Below are positions 33,565 to 42,228 of a stretch of DNA of 64,000 nucleotides, piece after piece; the stretch's first letter is position 1; every line of letters begins with the position of its first letter. The notes under the pieces are model-generated. The model did not search any database. It worked only from the letters and a program-made list of their open reading frames with translations, and was not told the DNA's origin. The stretch spans positions 9,558-73,557 of the forward strand of contig NZ_JBEYUS010000028.1 in assembly GCF_040643635.1 (NCBI RefSeq), read 5' to 3'. The translations under genes and the position numbers were made by a program. The DNA comes from Saccharopolyspora_C sp040643635 (lineage in GTDB: Bacteria; Actinomycetota; Actinomycetes; Mycobacteriales; Pseudonocardiaceae).

Positions 33565-34314
33565 GTGACCGACGACGTCGCGTCGGAAGACGGCTACGGG
33601 CGTGTGCTGCTCAAGCTGGGCGGTGAGATGTTCGGCGGTGGCGCCGTCGGCGTCGATCCGGACGTGGTGGGAACGGTGGCCCGGCAGATCGCCGAGGTCG
33701 TCGCGAGCGGGGTCGAGGTCGCCGTGGTCATCGGCGGCGGGAACTTCTTCCGCGGCGCCGAGCTGCAGCAGCGCGGCATGGAGCGCGCCCGCGGCGACTA
33801 CATGAGCATGCTGGGCACGGTGATGAACTGCTTGGCGCTGCAGGATTTCCTGGAGCGCGAGCACGACATCGACACCCGGGTGATGACGGCGATCGAGATG
33901 GGCCAGGTCGCCGAGCCGTACATCCCGCGCCGCGCGAGCAGGCACATGGAGAAGGGCCGCGTGGTCATCTTCGGTGCGGGCACCGGGATGCCGTACTTCT
34001 CCACCGACACCGCCGCCGCCCAGCGCGCGCTGGAGATCGGTTGCGAGGTCGTGCTGATGGCGAAGGCCGTGGACGGCGTCTACACCGCGGACCCGAAGAC
34101 GGACCCGACCGCGGTGCGCTTCGACTCGGTCAGCCACCGCGAGGTGCTGGAACGCGGCCTGAAGGTCGCCGACGCGACCGCGTTCAGCCTCTGCATGGAC
34201 AACGCCATGCCGATCTTGGTGTTCAACCTCCTGCAGGAGGGGAACATCGCCCGCGCGGTGCGCGGTGAGAAGATCGGAACCCTGGTCAGCACCCCTGCCG
34301 CAGCGTCGCAGTGA
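33565..34314 (+). CDS. pyrH: UMP kinase
   Basis: PyrH converts UMP to UDP in pyrimidine synthesis. The 249-residue amino-acid-kinase fold shows RVLLKLGGEMFGGG, VAVVIGGGNFFRGAELQQRG, DYMSMLGTVMNCLALQDFLE and LMAKAVDGVYTADPKTDPTA. All are typical of bacterial UMP kinase, which is hexameric and controlled by GTP and UTP. GTG at 33565 has GGGAGGAA upstream and gives the expected short N-terminus. An upstream in-frame start at 33442 lies inside the hairpin region. It is followed by frr, as usual. Confidence 0.97.
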   Translation: MTDDVASEDGYGRVLLKLGGEMFGGGAVGVDPDVVGTVARQIAEVVASGVEVAVVIGGGNFFRGAELQQRGMERARGDYMSMLGTVMNCLALQDFLEREHDIDTRVMTAIEMGQVAEPYIPRRASRHMEKGRVVIFGAGTGMPYFSTDTAAAQRALEIGCEVVLMAKAVDGVYTADPKTDPTAVRFDSVSHREVLERGLKVADATAFSLCMDNAMPILVFNLLQEGNIARAVRGEKIGTLVSTPAAASQ

Positions 34315-34411
34315 CGCTGCTGAGATCCTGATCCGGTCCGCTGGCGGCGCTTCACCGCGTCGCGCGGCGCGCACTGCACGTACATTCGGCCGCCACACCT
34401 AAGGAGCAACC

Positions 34412-34969
34412 GTGATCGACGAGGCCCTCCTCGACGGCGAGGAGAAGATGGAGAAGGCGGTGCAGGTGGCCAAGGACGACCTGGCCACGGTTCGCACCGG
34501 CCGAGCCAATCCGGCGATGTTCTCCGGCATCGTCGTCGACTACTACGGTTCGCCGACCCCGCTGAACCAGCTGGCCAGCGTCAGCGTGCCGGAGGCCCGG
34601 CTGGTCGTCATCAAGCCGTACGACGCCAGCCAGCTCGCGGCGATGGAGAAGGCCATCCGGGACTCCGACCTGGGCGTGAACCCGTCGAACGACGGTCAGC
34701 TGATCCGGATCGCGATCCCGCAGATGACCGAGGAGCGCCGCAAGGAGATGGCCAAGCTCGCCAAGCACAAGGGCGAGGAAGGCAAGATCACGATCCGCGG
34801 CATCCGGCGCAAGGTCAAGGAAGGCATCGACCGCGCGGTCAAGGACGGCGACGCGGGCGAGGACGAGGGCACTCGCGGTGAGAAGGAGCTGGACAACCTC
34901 ACCCACCGCTTCACGGCCCAGATCGACGAGCTCGTCAAGCACAAGGAAGCAGAGCTCCTCGAAGTTTGA
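34412..34969 (+). CDS. frr: Ribosome recycling factor
   Basis: RRF splits post-termination ribosomes with EF-G. The 185 residues match the two-domain L shape: the helical bundle (EKMEKAVQVAKDDLATVRTG, RANPAMFSGIVVDYYG) and SVPEARLVVIKPYD with AIRDSDLGVNPSNDGQLIRI and IPQMTEERRKEMAKLAK. GTG at 34412 follows AAGGAG by 6 nt. Position after pyrH and before cdsA is conserved. Confidence 0.98.
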   Translation: MIDEALLDGEEKMEKAVQVAKDDLATVRTGRANPAMFSGIVVDYYGSPTPLNQLASVSVPEARLVVIKPYDASQLAAMEKAIRDSDLGVNPSNDGQLIRIAIPQMTEERRKEMAKLAKHKGEEGKITIRGIRRKVKEGIDRAVKDGDAGEDEGTRGEKELDNLTHRFTAQIDELVKHKEAELLEV

Positions 34970-35151
34970 GAGGCTGTCTTGCAACTGTGGTTCGCGGCTG
35001 CCGGGCCGCTTTCGCCGGCGGCGCCCGTGTGGGCGTCTGGTCGTTTCCGCTCGTGTCCGCCCGGGGTCAGGCCGTCGGCCGCCCGGGTGCCGGGTGTGCT
35101 GGACCCGGGCGACCTTCGGTGACGACCAGCCAGCGCGAAGGTGAGTCCGGG

Positions 35152-35997
35152 ATGTCCGCTTCCGCACCGGACCAGCCGTCGCGCCCGTCCCGGGCGGGTC
35201 GTGATCTGCGCGCGGCGATCGGGGTCGGCGTGGTGCTCGGCGCCGCCGTGATCCTGTCGCTGCTGATGCTGCGGCACCTGTTCATCGGCATCGTCGCGGT
35301 GGCGGCCGCGGTGTCCACGGTGGAACTGGCCGGGGCGCTGCGGCGCGGCGCGGACATCCGGGTGAGCATGCTGCCGGTGCTGATCGGCGGGCAGCTGATG
35401 ATCTGGCTGTCCTGGCCGTTCGGCCTGCGCGGGGTGCTGGTGGCGTTCACGATCACGACGCTGGGCTGCCTGGCGTGGCGGTTCCGGCTCGGCGTGGACG
35501 GATATCTGCGCGATGTGACGGCGTCGGTGTTCACCGCCGCGTACGTCCCGCTGTTCGCTTCGTTCGCGGCGATGCTGGTGGGGCCGGAGGACGGCGCGTT
35601 CCGCGCGCTGTGCTTCATGATCGGTGTGGTGGCGTCGGACACCGGTGGTTACGCGTTCGGGGTGCTGCTGGGCAAGCATCCGATGGCGCCGTCGATCAGC
35701 CCGAAGAAGTCCTGGGAGGGCTTCGGCGGGTCGATGGTGACGGGGACCGTGGCGGGCGTGCTGTCGGTGGTGCTGCTGCTGGGCGGCGAGTGGTGGCAGG
35801 GCGCGCTGTTCGGGGCCGCGCTGGTGTGCAGCGCGACGCTGGGCGACCTGATGGAGTCGGTCATCAAGCGGGACCTCGGGATCAAGGACATGGGTAACCT
35901 GCTGCCCGGGCACGGTGGCCTGATGGACCGGATGGATTCGCTGCTGCCGTCCGCGGTGGTGGCGTGGATGATGCTGTTCTGGTTGCTCCCGCAATGA
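35152..35997 (+). CDS. cdsA: Phosphatidate cytidylyltransferase
   Basis: CdsA makes CDP-diacylglycerol from phosphatidic acid and CTP in the membrane, feeding phospholipid synthesis. The 281-residue protein has about 8 hydrophobic helices and the full family signature near the C-terminus: SVIKRDLGIKDMGNLLPGHG followed by GLMDRMDS. ATG at 35152 has AAGGTGAG upstream. An in-frame GTG at 35119 without a ribosome site would add 11 residues. The usual actinobacterial neighbour rlmN is here displaced by 5 kb. Confidence 0.93.
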   Translation: MSASAPDQPSRPSRAGRDLRAAIGVGVVLGAAVILSLLMLRHLFIGIVAVAAAVSTVELAGALRRGADIRVSMLPVLIGGQLMIWLSWPFGLRGVLVAFTITTLGCLAWRFRLGVDGYLRDVTASVFTAAYVPLFASFAAMLVGPEDGAFRALCFMIGVVASDTGGYAFGVLLGKHPMAPSISPKKSWEGFGGSMVTGTVAGVLSVVLLLGGEWWQGALFGAALVCSATLGDLMESVIKRDLGIKDMGNLLPGHGGLMDRMDSLLPSAVVAWMMLFWLLPQ

Positions 35998-36027
35998 TCG
36001 GGGTCGTGCGGTGACGGGATCCGCCCG

Positions 36028-36771
36028 GTGATCGGATCGGGCGATCCGCCCCGCATCACGCCGAGTCCGAACATCTGGCACTGGCCGGACGTCTACGAGC
36101 GGGAGAACCGGGCGCAGGACGTATCCGGTGCGCTGTGGGCGGCGTTGCGCGCGGGCTGCGACTGGTCCGGCGGCGACGTGGTGGACGTGGGCTGCGGCGA
36201 CGGGTTCCACCTGGGGGTCTTCGCGGAGTCGGCGCGGTCGGTGGTGGGCGTGGAGCCGCACCCGCCGCTGGTGGAGCGGGCGCGGCAGCGGGTGGCCGGG
36301 CTGCCGGGGGTGCGGGTGCACGAGGCGCCCGCGCAGCGGTTGCCGCTGCCGGACGCCTGCGCGGACCTGGTGCACGCGCGCACGGCGTACTTCTTCGGTC
36401 CGGGCTGCGAGCCGGGGCTGGTGGAGGCGGAGCGGGTGCTGCGGCCGGGCGGCACGCTCGCGATCGTCGACCTGGACGGGGCGTGCCCGCCGTACGGCGA
36501 CTGGATGCGCGCTGATTCGCCGCGGTTCGACCCGGTGGCGGTGGAGCGGTTCTTCCAGTTGCACGGCTTCCGCAGCGAATCGGTGCGCGCGGTGTGGCGG
36601 TTCGCGGATCGGGCCGAGCTGGCGGCGGTGCTGGGGATCGAGTTCTCGCCGAAGGTGGCGCGCCGCGCGTTGCGGCAGATCTCGGGATGCGAGTTCGAAG
36701 TGGGTTATCGGATGCGCATTCGCACTCGTCCGGTAGGGCTGGTCCGGGGTTTCCGAACTTCGGGCGAGTAG
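36028..36771 (+). CDS. Class I SAM-dependent methyltransferase
   Basis: A 247-residue protein with a UbiE/Methyltransf_11-like core: motif I VVDVGCGDGFHLGVF, an acidic residue ending strand 2 (VVGVEPHPPL), and LPLPDACADLVHARTAYFFG followed by ERVLRPGGTLAIVDLDG. It methylates an unknown small molecule or macromolecule. The N-terminal SPNIWHWPDVYERENRAQD and the C-terminal helical region are conserved-looking but not assignable. GTG at 36028 is 30 nt after cdsA, so it may be read through from that operon. Codon use is like its neighbours. Confidence 0.85.
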   Translation: MIGSGDPPRITPSPNIWHWPDVYERENRAQDVSGALWAALRAGCDWSGGDVVDVGCGDGFHLGVFAESARSVVGVEPHPPLVERARQRVAGLPGVRVHEAPAQRLPLPDACADLVHARTAYFFGPGCEPGLVEAERVLRPGGTLAIVDLDGACPPYGDWMRADSPRFDPVAVERFFQLHGFRSESVRAVWRFADRAELAAVLGIEFSPKVARRALRQISGCEFEVGYRMRIRTRPVGLVRGFRTSGE

Positions 36772-37214
36772 TGCGCGATTCGTGGTGCTCGAGCATTTCA
36801 TCCGAATACCGATCGTTTCTCGCGAGTTCGGAAAACTCCTGGTAGAAGCGTGTTTTTGGTGATCGACGCGCGGTTACCGACACGTAAAGTAGCGATGTCT
36901 CCCGAATGGCTGGCAAGACCAACCGACCGGACGATCAAGACGACTGGCGTACTCGATCGCGGTCACCGCCGAGTGTCCGGATCGTAGTTCGGCGGCCCCC
37001 GAATGACGCCTTGTTCGGAGACCTCCGCCGTGATCGACTTGTGGTGGTGACGGAGTGTGGTGCCCGCCGGGGCGATGCGGCGACGACGCCACCGCGGCAC
37101 GCGGCGTGGCGATCGGAAGCCGATCGCGGTGCGGAACACCGGCCCGCTGCGAACCCCGAGACGGCAGGCGACCGACCCGATCCCGCCGCGAACACGTGCA
37201 ACAGGAGCGACCAG
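36772..37214 (+). other. 443-bp non-coding gap of lowered GC
   Basis: Bases about 36775-36910 are clearly richer in A/T than the surroundings. A TAAAGT box (36893-36898) with a weak TCGACG -35 (16-nt spacing) could drive the next gene with a leader of about 310 nt. An open frame from 36906 runs into that gene but has no ribosome site or recognisable protein features, so I do not call it. Confidence 0.35.
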
Positions 37215-37694
37215 ATGGCCATTCACGCGGGTGGTCCGGTCACCGCGGGGTTGAGCCAGGTCGCGCGGATGGACCGGCGGGAACGAGCCAGGCTGGTCCG
37301 CGAGCTGTCCCGGCAGCACCCCACCTTCCGGACGCTGTGGCGGCGGCTGATGCTGGCCAGGGCGGTCGCGTTCACCTCGGTGCTGGCCTTGGCGGTCGCG
37401 GTGGTGCTGCTGGTGCAGGACGAGGTGCCCGCCCGGTTCGTGTCCGCGCTAGTGCTGGGCGGGTTGGGGGGCTTCGCCTACGTCGCGATCGTGCTCACCG
37501 ACCACCGCTTCGACCTGCTGCTCGCGGTGCTCGGCGCGCACCGCACCGACGAGTTGCACGACCGGCTGCTCGCCGACGAGCTCTACGGGGCGAGCGGCGC
37601 CGAGGACGAGGCGCCGGGAGTCGAGGAACCGGAAGTCGGGGAGCAGGAAGCCGAGGAGCCGCAGCACCCCGGGCAGGACCGCCGCGCCTCCTGA
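37215..37694 (+). CDS. Small two-helix membrane protein of unknown function
   Basis: A 159-residue protein. It opens with a polar, Arg-rich segment (SQVARMDRRERARLVRELSR), then has two adjacent hydrophobic helices (AVAFTSVLALAVAVVLLVQD and FVSALVLGGLGGFAYVAIVL), then an acidic tail with repeated EEPEVGEQEAEEP. ATG at 37215 is chosen because ACAGGAGCGACC precedes it. Longer versions of the frame lack a ribosome site. It is convergent with mntR, 3 bp apart. I do not recognise the family. Confidence 0.65.
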   Translation: MAIHAGGPVTAGLSQVARMDRRERARLVRELSRQHPTFRTLWRRLMLARAVAFTSVLALAVAVVLLVQDEVPARFVSALVLGGLGGFAYVAIVLTDHRFDLLLAVLGAHRTDELHDRLLADELYGASGAEDEAPGVEEPEVGEQEAEEPQHPGQDRRAS

Positions 37695-37697
37695 GCC

Positions 37698-38378
37698 TCA
37701 GCTGCGGATGGACAGGGTGCCGGCGATCTCGGTGCCGAGGAAGTGGGTCTCGGCCTCCGCGGCCTCCCCGACGCGCACCACGAGCGGTCCGCCGAACGGT
37801 TTGCGTTCCACCACCTCGATGCGCGCGCCGAGGGTCATCCCGTGGTCGGTGAGGTAGCGCAGCAGCTCCGAGTCCGTGTCCCAGACCCGCGCGATGGTGC
37901 CGATGGTGCCCGGTTCGACCTGGTCGAGCAGCCGGGTGGTGGGCTTCTCGACGACGCCGTCCGCGGTGGGGATGGGGTCGCCGTGCGGGTCGTGGGTGGG
38001 GTGGCCGAGCTTCGCGGCGATGTGCTCGATGAGCTCGTCGGAGACGGCGTGTTCGAGCGCGTCGGCCTCCGGGTGCACCTCGTCCCAGGTGTAGTCGAGG
38101 ACCTCCACCAGGAACAGCTCCAGCAGCCGGTGCCTGCGCAGCACGTCGTAGGCGAGCCGGCGGCCGTCGGCGGTGAGCTCGACGCTGCGGTAGCGGATGT
38201 GCGTGACCAGCCCCAGCTGGGCCAGCTTCGTGATCATCCCGGACACCGAGGAGGGGCTGAGCCCCAGCCGCTGCGTCAGCGTCGCGTTGGTCACGGCCAC
38301 CCCGCGCTCGGTGAGCCCGTAGATCGCCCGGACGTAGTCCTCCACGGACGCCGAGGGGCGTTCGGCCATGCTCGTCAT
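37698..38378 (-). CDS. mntR: DtxR/MntR-family metal-dependent repressor
   Basis: A 226-residue repressor with an N-terminal winged helix (ASVEDYVRAIYGLTERGVAV, LSPSSVSGMITKLAQLGLV), a metal-binding/dimerisation domain (RHRLLELFLVEVLDYTWDEV) and a C-terminal SH3-like domain. The metal site reads DALEH where DtxR/IdeR have CxxEH, and Asp replaces the early Met ligand (VEDYV). Both changes are as in manganese sensors, so Mn(II) is the likelier effector. It is the last gene of the transporter operon, 43 nt after the permease, giving likely feedback control. ATG at 38378 is used; 38369 and a GTG at 38387 are alternatives. Confidence 0.88.
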   Translation of the reverse strand: MTSMAERPSASVEDYVRAIYGLTERGVAVTNATLTQRLGLSPSSVSGMITKLAQLGLVTHIRYRSVELTADGRRLAYDVLRRHRLLELFLVEVLDYTWDEVHPEADALEHAVSDELIEHIAAKLGHPTHDPHGDPIPTADGVVEKPTTRLLDQVEPGTIGTIARVWDTDSELLRYLTDHGMTLGARIEVVERKPFGGPLVVRVGEAAEAETHFLGTEIAGTLSIRS

Positions 38379-38421
38379 GGCACCCACGATAGGAGACCGG
38401 GCGGTGCCACGAGTGGGTGGA

Positions 38422-39300
38422 CTATCCGGCGGTGGCCGCTTCCGCGCGCCGCGCGTGCCGCCGCCGCAGCTCCCGCAGCAGGCCCTGTCCGGGGGCGAAC
38501 AGGTAGGTGAGCAGGAACAGTGCGGCCTGGCAGCACACGATCATCCCGCCGGTCGAGGTGTCCAGGTGGAAGCTCAGGTAGGTGCCCGCGACGCCGCTGC
38601 CGACCGACAGCGCGGCGGCCACGGCGAGCATCCGGTGGAAGCGCCGGGTGAGCAGGAACGCGGTCGCCCCCGGCGTGATCAGCATCGCGGTCACCAGGAT
38701 GACGCCGACGGCCTGCAGCGCGACGACCACGGTCAGCGCCAGCATCGTCAGCAGCAGCGCGCCGATCCGCTGCGGCCGCAGCCCGATGGCGTGCGCGTGG
38801 GTGGGGTCGAACGCGTACAGCGTGAGGTCGCGCCGCTTCAGCATCGCCACCGCCAGCGTGATCGCGCTGATCACCAGCACCTGCGCGATGTCGCCGTCGG
38901 TGACGCCGAGGACGTTGCCGAACAGGATGTGGTTGAGGTCGACCTGGCTGGGGATGCGCGAGATCAGCACCACGCCCAGCGCGAACAGCCCGGTGAACAC
39001 CACGCCGATCGCGGTGTCGCCCTTGAGCTTCGTGGTGCCGCGCACCGCGCCGATCATGGCCACCGACAGGCCGCCGAACAGGAACGCGCCGACGGAGAAC
39101 GGCAGCCCGAACACGTAGGCCAGCACCACGCCGGGCAGCACGGCGTGCGAGACGGCGTCGCCGAGCAGCGACCAGCCGATCAGCGTCACCCAGCAGGACA
39201 GCACCGCGCACACCAGCGCCGCCACCACGCTGACCAGCAGCGCGCGCCGCATGAAGCCGAACTGGAGGGGTTCGAGCAGCCAGATCGCGAGGTCGTTCAT
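38422..39300 (-). CDS. Metal ABC transporter permease
   Basis: A 292-residue membrane protein of the ZnuB/MntB (ABC-3) family with about 8 helices. Family segments: GWSLLGDAVSHAVLPGVVLA, IGVVFTGLFALGVVLISRIP and ALQAVGVILVTAMLITPGAT. It forms the channel for Mn2+ (or Zn2+/Fe2+) uptake with the ATPase and lipoprotein encoded just upstream. Its ATG overlaps the ATPase stop by four bases (ATGA at 39297-39300). Confidence 0.93.
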   Translation of the reverse strand: MNDLAIWLLEPLQFGFMRRALLVSVVAALVCAVLSCWVTLIGWSLLGDAVSHAVLPGVVLAYVFGLPFSVGAFLFGGLSVAMIGAVRGTTKLKGDTAIGVVFTGLFALGVVLISRIPSQVDLNHILFGNVLGVTDGDIAQVLVISAITLAVAMLKRRDLTLYAFDPTHAHAIGLRPQRIGALLLTMLALTVVVALQAVGVILVTAMLITPGATAFLLTRRFHRMLAVAAALSVGSGVAGTYLSFHLDTSTGGMIVCCQAALFLLTYLFAPGQGLLRELRRRHARRAEAATAG

Positions 39301-40019
39301 CGGATTCCTCCCGGCACGCCGAAGGTGCGGGCGAGCACTTCGGGGGCGAGCACGTCGTCGACGGGGCCTTGTGCGAGGACCCGCTGGTGCAGCAGCACGG
39401 CCTCGTCGCACAGGGCCGGGGCGCCCGCGAGGTCGTGCGTGGAGATCATGATGGTGCGGCCCTCGTCGCGCAGTCCCCGCAGCAGCGCGGCGATCATCGC
39501 CTCGGATCCCTTGTCGACCCCGGCGAACGGTTCGTCGAGCAGCAGCAGCTCGGCGCCCTGGGCGATGCCGCGGGCGACGAACGCGCGCTTGCGCTGACCG
39601 CCGGAGAGCGCGCCGATGGGGTTGCGCGCGAGGTCGGTGAGCCCGACCCGGTCCAGCGCGTCGGCGACCGCGGCCCGGTCGGCGGGCCGGGCGCGGCGGG
39701 TGATCCCCATCCGCCCGTAGCGGCCCATCAGCACCACGTCGGCGACGGTGACGGGGAACGTGGCGTCGATCGCCTCGGACTGCGGCACGTAGGCGACGAG
39801 CCCGTCGCGGCGGGCGCGCTTCGGGTCGCGGCCGAGCAGCCGGATCTCGCCGCGGTCCGGTCGCACCAGGCCCATCAGCGCCTTGAACAGGGTGGATTTG
39901 CCCGAGCCGTTGACCCCGAGCAGCCCGCAGACCTGGCCGGAGGCGATGTCCACGGTCACGTCGTCGAGGGCGAGCGTGTCGCGGTAGGAGACGGTGACGT
40001 GACTGGCCCGCACGCTCAT
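39297..40019 (-). CDS. Metal ABC transporter ATP-binding protein
   Basis: A 240-residue ABC ATPase: Walker A GVNGSGKST near residues 35-43, Q-loop VPQSEAIDATFPVTV, signature LSGGQRKRAFVARG, Walker B ELLLLDEPFAGVD and the switch His in ISTHDL. The short Q-loop to signature spacing with VVLMGRYGRMG is typical of Mn/Zn importers (MntA/ZnuC). It overlaps the binding-protein stop and the permease start by 4 nt each, so all three proteins are translationally coupled. Confidence 0.94.
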   Translation of the reverse strand: MSVRASHVTVSYRDTLALDDVTVDIASGQVCGLLGVNGSGKSTLFKALMGLVRPDRGEIRLLGRDPKRARRDGLVAYVPQSEAIDATFPVTVADVVLMGRYGRMGITRRARPADRAAVADALDRVGLTDLARNPIGALSGGQRKRAFVARGIAQGAELLLLDEPFAGVDKGSEAMIAALLRGLRDEGRTIMISTHDLAGAPALCDEAVLLHQRVLAQGPVDDVLAPEVLARTFGVPGGIR

Positions 40020-40969
40020 CGGGCACCTCCGGAGAGTCCGGCGACGATGGTCTCGGCGTCGTGCCGCAGCAGGTCCAGGTAGGTGGGCACGGGTCCGCCG
40101 GGCTCGGACAGCGAGTCGACGTAGAGGGTGCCGCCGAGCCGCGCCCCGGTCTCCTCGGCGACCTGGCGCTGCGCCTTGTCGTTCACGGTGGATTCGCAGA
40201 ACACGGCGGGCACGCGCCGCTGCTGCACGAAGCGGGTGGTGTTCTTGATCTGCTGCGGGGTGCCTTCGGATTCGCTGTTGACCGGCCACAGGTACGCCTC
40301 CTGGAGCCCGGCGTCCCTGGTCAGGTAGGAGAAGGCGCCTTCGCAGGTGACCAGCGCCCGCTGCTGCGGGGGGATGCGGTCGAGCTCGGTGCGCAGGTAG
40401 TGGTCGATCTCGTCGAGCCGCCGGGTGTAGGCGTCGGCGTTGGCGCGGAACTCGGCGGCGTGCGCGGGGTCGATCCGGGTGAGCGCGTCGCGGATGTTCG
40501 CCACGTAGATCTCGGCGTTGCGCGGGGACATCCAGGCGTGCGGATTGGCGGCGCCGCGGGTGCCGCCCGCTTCGACGGGGATCGGGTCGACGCCGGTGCT
40601 GAGCGTCACGTGCGGGGCTTCGCTGCGTTCCACGAACTGGGCGAACCAGCTCTCCAGGCCGAGCCCGTTGTCGAGCACCAGGTCGGACTTCGCCGCGGTG
40701 AGCAGGTCGCTGGGGGTGGGTTCGTAGCCGTGCACCTCGGCGCCCGGTTTGGTGATCGAGTCGACGGTGATCCGGTCGCCCGCGACGGCCCTGGTCATGT
40801 CGGCGAGCACGGTGAAGGTGGTGACCACCGAGGGCTTGCCGTCGTCGGCCCGTCCGAGCCCGGCGCCGCACCCGGCGACGAGCGGCAGCGCCGCGGCCAC
40901 CGCGGCGAGACCCGCCGCGGCCCGCCTGCCGCGGAAAGTTCGCCGCGCTGGAGAGTGAAATTTCGGCAC
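40016..40969 (-). CDS. Metal-binding lipoprotein of a Mn/Zn ABC transporter
   Basis: A 317-residue cluster A-I substrate-binding protein with a lipobox signal (ALPLVAGC). Metal ligands of the PsaA/TroA type can be assigned: His in EVHGYEP, His in NPHAWMS, Glu in VTCEGAFSYL and Asp in YVDSLS. Glu at the third position and lack of a His-rich loop favour Mn2+ over Zn2+. The GTG start at 40969 has no ribosome site but has TAATGT 6 nt upstream, so translation is probably leaderless. It is the first gene of the SBP-ATPase-permease-mntR operon. Confidence 0.92.
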   Translation of the reverse strand: MPKFHSPARRTFRGRRAAAGLAAVAAALPLVAGCGAGLGRADDGKPSVVTTFTVLADMTRAVAGDRITVDSITKPGAEVHGYEPTPSDLLTAAKSDLVLDNGLGLESWFAQFVERSEAPHVTLSTGVDPIPVEAGGTRGAANPHAWMSPRNAEIYVANIRDALTRIDPAHAAEFRANADAYTRRLDEIDHYLRTELDRIPPQQRALVTCEGAFSYLTRDAGLQEAYLWPVNSESEGTPQQIKNTTRFVQQRRVPAVFCESTVNDKAQRQVAEETGARLGGTLYVDSLSEPGGPVPTYLDLLRHDAETIVAGLSGGAR

Positions 40970-40981
40970 GCCGAAACATTA
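40961..40981 (-). promoter_or_regulatory. -10 box and candidate MntR operator
   Basis: On the minus strand TAATGT (40981-40976) is 6 nt before the GTG. A 6-bp dyad, TTTCGG and CCGAAA around CACG (40961-40976), covers the start codon and predicted transcription start. Its position is ideal for repression by the MntR of the same operon. Confidence 0.45.
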
Positions 40982-41081
40982 ACCGATGGGGTGGGGTCGA
41001 ACCAGGGCCGCGGGTCCTCGGCGTGCCGACCCGGACGTGCCGACGAGGTCGGCTCCGGGCCGTGGGACACTGGTGGGCGCT

Positions 41082-42191
41082 ATGTCGACTTCACTTCCGC
41101 TGGTCTTCGACGCGCCCAAGCGCGGTCTGCCCCCTCGTCACCTCGCCGACCTGTCGGTGGAGGAGCGCCGCGCCGCGGTGGGCGAGCTCGGGGAGAAGCC
41201 GTTCCGCGCGAAGCAGCTCGCGCACCACTACTTCGGCAGGCTCAACGCCGACGTGGAGTCGATGACCGACATCCCCGCCGCGAGCCGGGCCAAGCTCGGC
41301 GCGGACCTGCTGCCCACCCTGCTCACGCAGGTGCGGACGCTGGACACCGACGAGGGCACCACCCGCAAGACGCTGTGGCGGGCGCACGACGGCACGCTCA
41401 TCGAGAGCGTCCTGATGCGCTACACCGACCGCGCCACCGTCTGCATCTCCAGCCAGGCGGGCTGCGGCATGGCCTGCCCGTTCTGCGCGACCGGGCAGGG
41501 CGGGTTGCAGCGGAACCTGTCCACGGCGGAGATCGTGGACCAGGTGCGCACCGCGGCCGCGATGCTGCGCGACGGCGAGGTGCCCGGCGGGCCGGGTCGG
41601 CTGTCCAACGTGGTGTTCATGGGCATGGGCGAACCGCTGGCGAACTACAAGCGCGTGATCTCCGCGGTGCGCCGCATCTGCGACCCCGCGCCGGAGGGCC
41701 TCGGCCTGTCGCAGCGCTCGGTGACGGTCTCCACCGTGGGCCTGGTGCCCGCGATCAAGCGGATGACCGAGGAGCAGCTGCACGTCACGCTGGCGGTGTC
41801 GCTGCACACCCCGGACGACGAACTGCGGGACACGCTGGTGCCGGTGAACAACCGGTGGAACGTCGCCGAGGTGCTGGAGGCCGCGCGCGGCTACGCCGAC
41901 CACACCGGCCGCCGGGTGTCGATCGAGTACGCCCTCATCCGGGACATCAACGACCAGCCGTGGCGCGCGGACCTGCTGGGCAAGCTGCTGCACAAGCACC
42001 TCGGGCAGTTCGCGCACGTGAACCTGATCCCGCTGAACCCGACGCCGGGCAGCAAGTGGGACGCCTCGCCGAAGCCGGTGCAGCGCGAGTTCGTGCAGCG
42101 CGTCCGCGACGCGGGCGTGCCGTGCACCGTCCGCGACACCCGCGGCCAGGAGATCGCGGCGGCCTGCGGGCAGCTCGCCGCCGAGGCCTGA
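41082..42191 (+). CDS. rlmN: Dual-specificity rRNA/tRNA adenine-C2 methyltransferase RlmN
   Basis: RlmN is a radical-SAM enzyme that methylates C2 of A2503 in 23S rRNA and A37 in some tRNAs. The 369 residues show the cluster motif CGMACPFCATG (CxxxCxxC), GQGGLQRNLSTAEIVDQV, VVFMGMGEPLANYKRV and, near the C-terminus, VPCTVRDTRGQEIAAACGQL. The Cys residues in the last segment and CGMAC region include the methyl-carrying Cys. ATG at 41082 gives the expected N-terminus. In mycobacteria it directly follows cdsA. Confidence 0.96.
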   Translation: MSTSLPLVFDAPKRGLPPRHLADLSVEERRAAVGELGEKPFRAKQLAHHYFGRLNADVESMTDIPAASRAKLGADLLPTLLTQVRTLDTDEGTTRKTLWRAHDGTLIESVLMRYTDRATVCISSQAGCGMACPFCATGQGGLQRNLSTAEIVDQVRTAAAMLRDGEVPGGPGRLSNVVFMGMGEPLANYKRVISAVRRICDPAPEGLGLSQRSVTVSTVGLVPAIKRMTEEQLHVTLAVSLHTPDDELRDTLVPVNNRWNVAEVLEAARGYADHTGRRVSIEYALIRDINDQPWRADLLGKLLHKHLGQFAHVNLIPLNPTPGSKWDASPKPVQREFVQRVRDAGVPCTVRDTRGQEIAAACGQLAAEA

Positions 42192-42199
42192 CCGCCGAG

Positions 42200-42228
42200 C
42201 CGGGCTCACCCCGGCCGCCTGAGCCCGG
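42200..42228 (+). terminator. Terminator of rlmN
   Basis: Perfect 9-bp stem, CCGGGCTCA and TGAGCCCGG with an 11-nt loop, 9 nt past the stop. The rest of the 423-bp gap 42192-42614 shows nothing I can assign. Confidence 0.55.

Noticed and set aside
36906..37214. N-terminal extension of the small membrane protein
   Set aside because: No ribosome site at the upstream starts, Arg/Pro-rich chance-like sequence, whereas ATG 37215 has ACAGGAGCGA directly before it.
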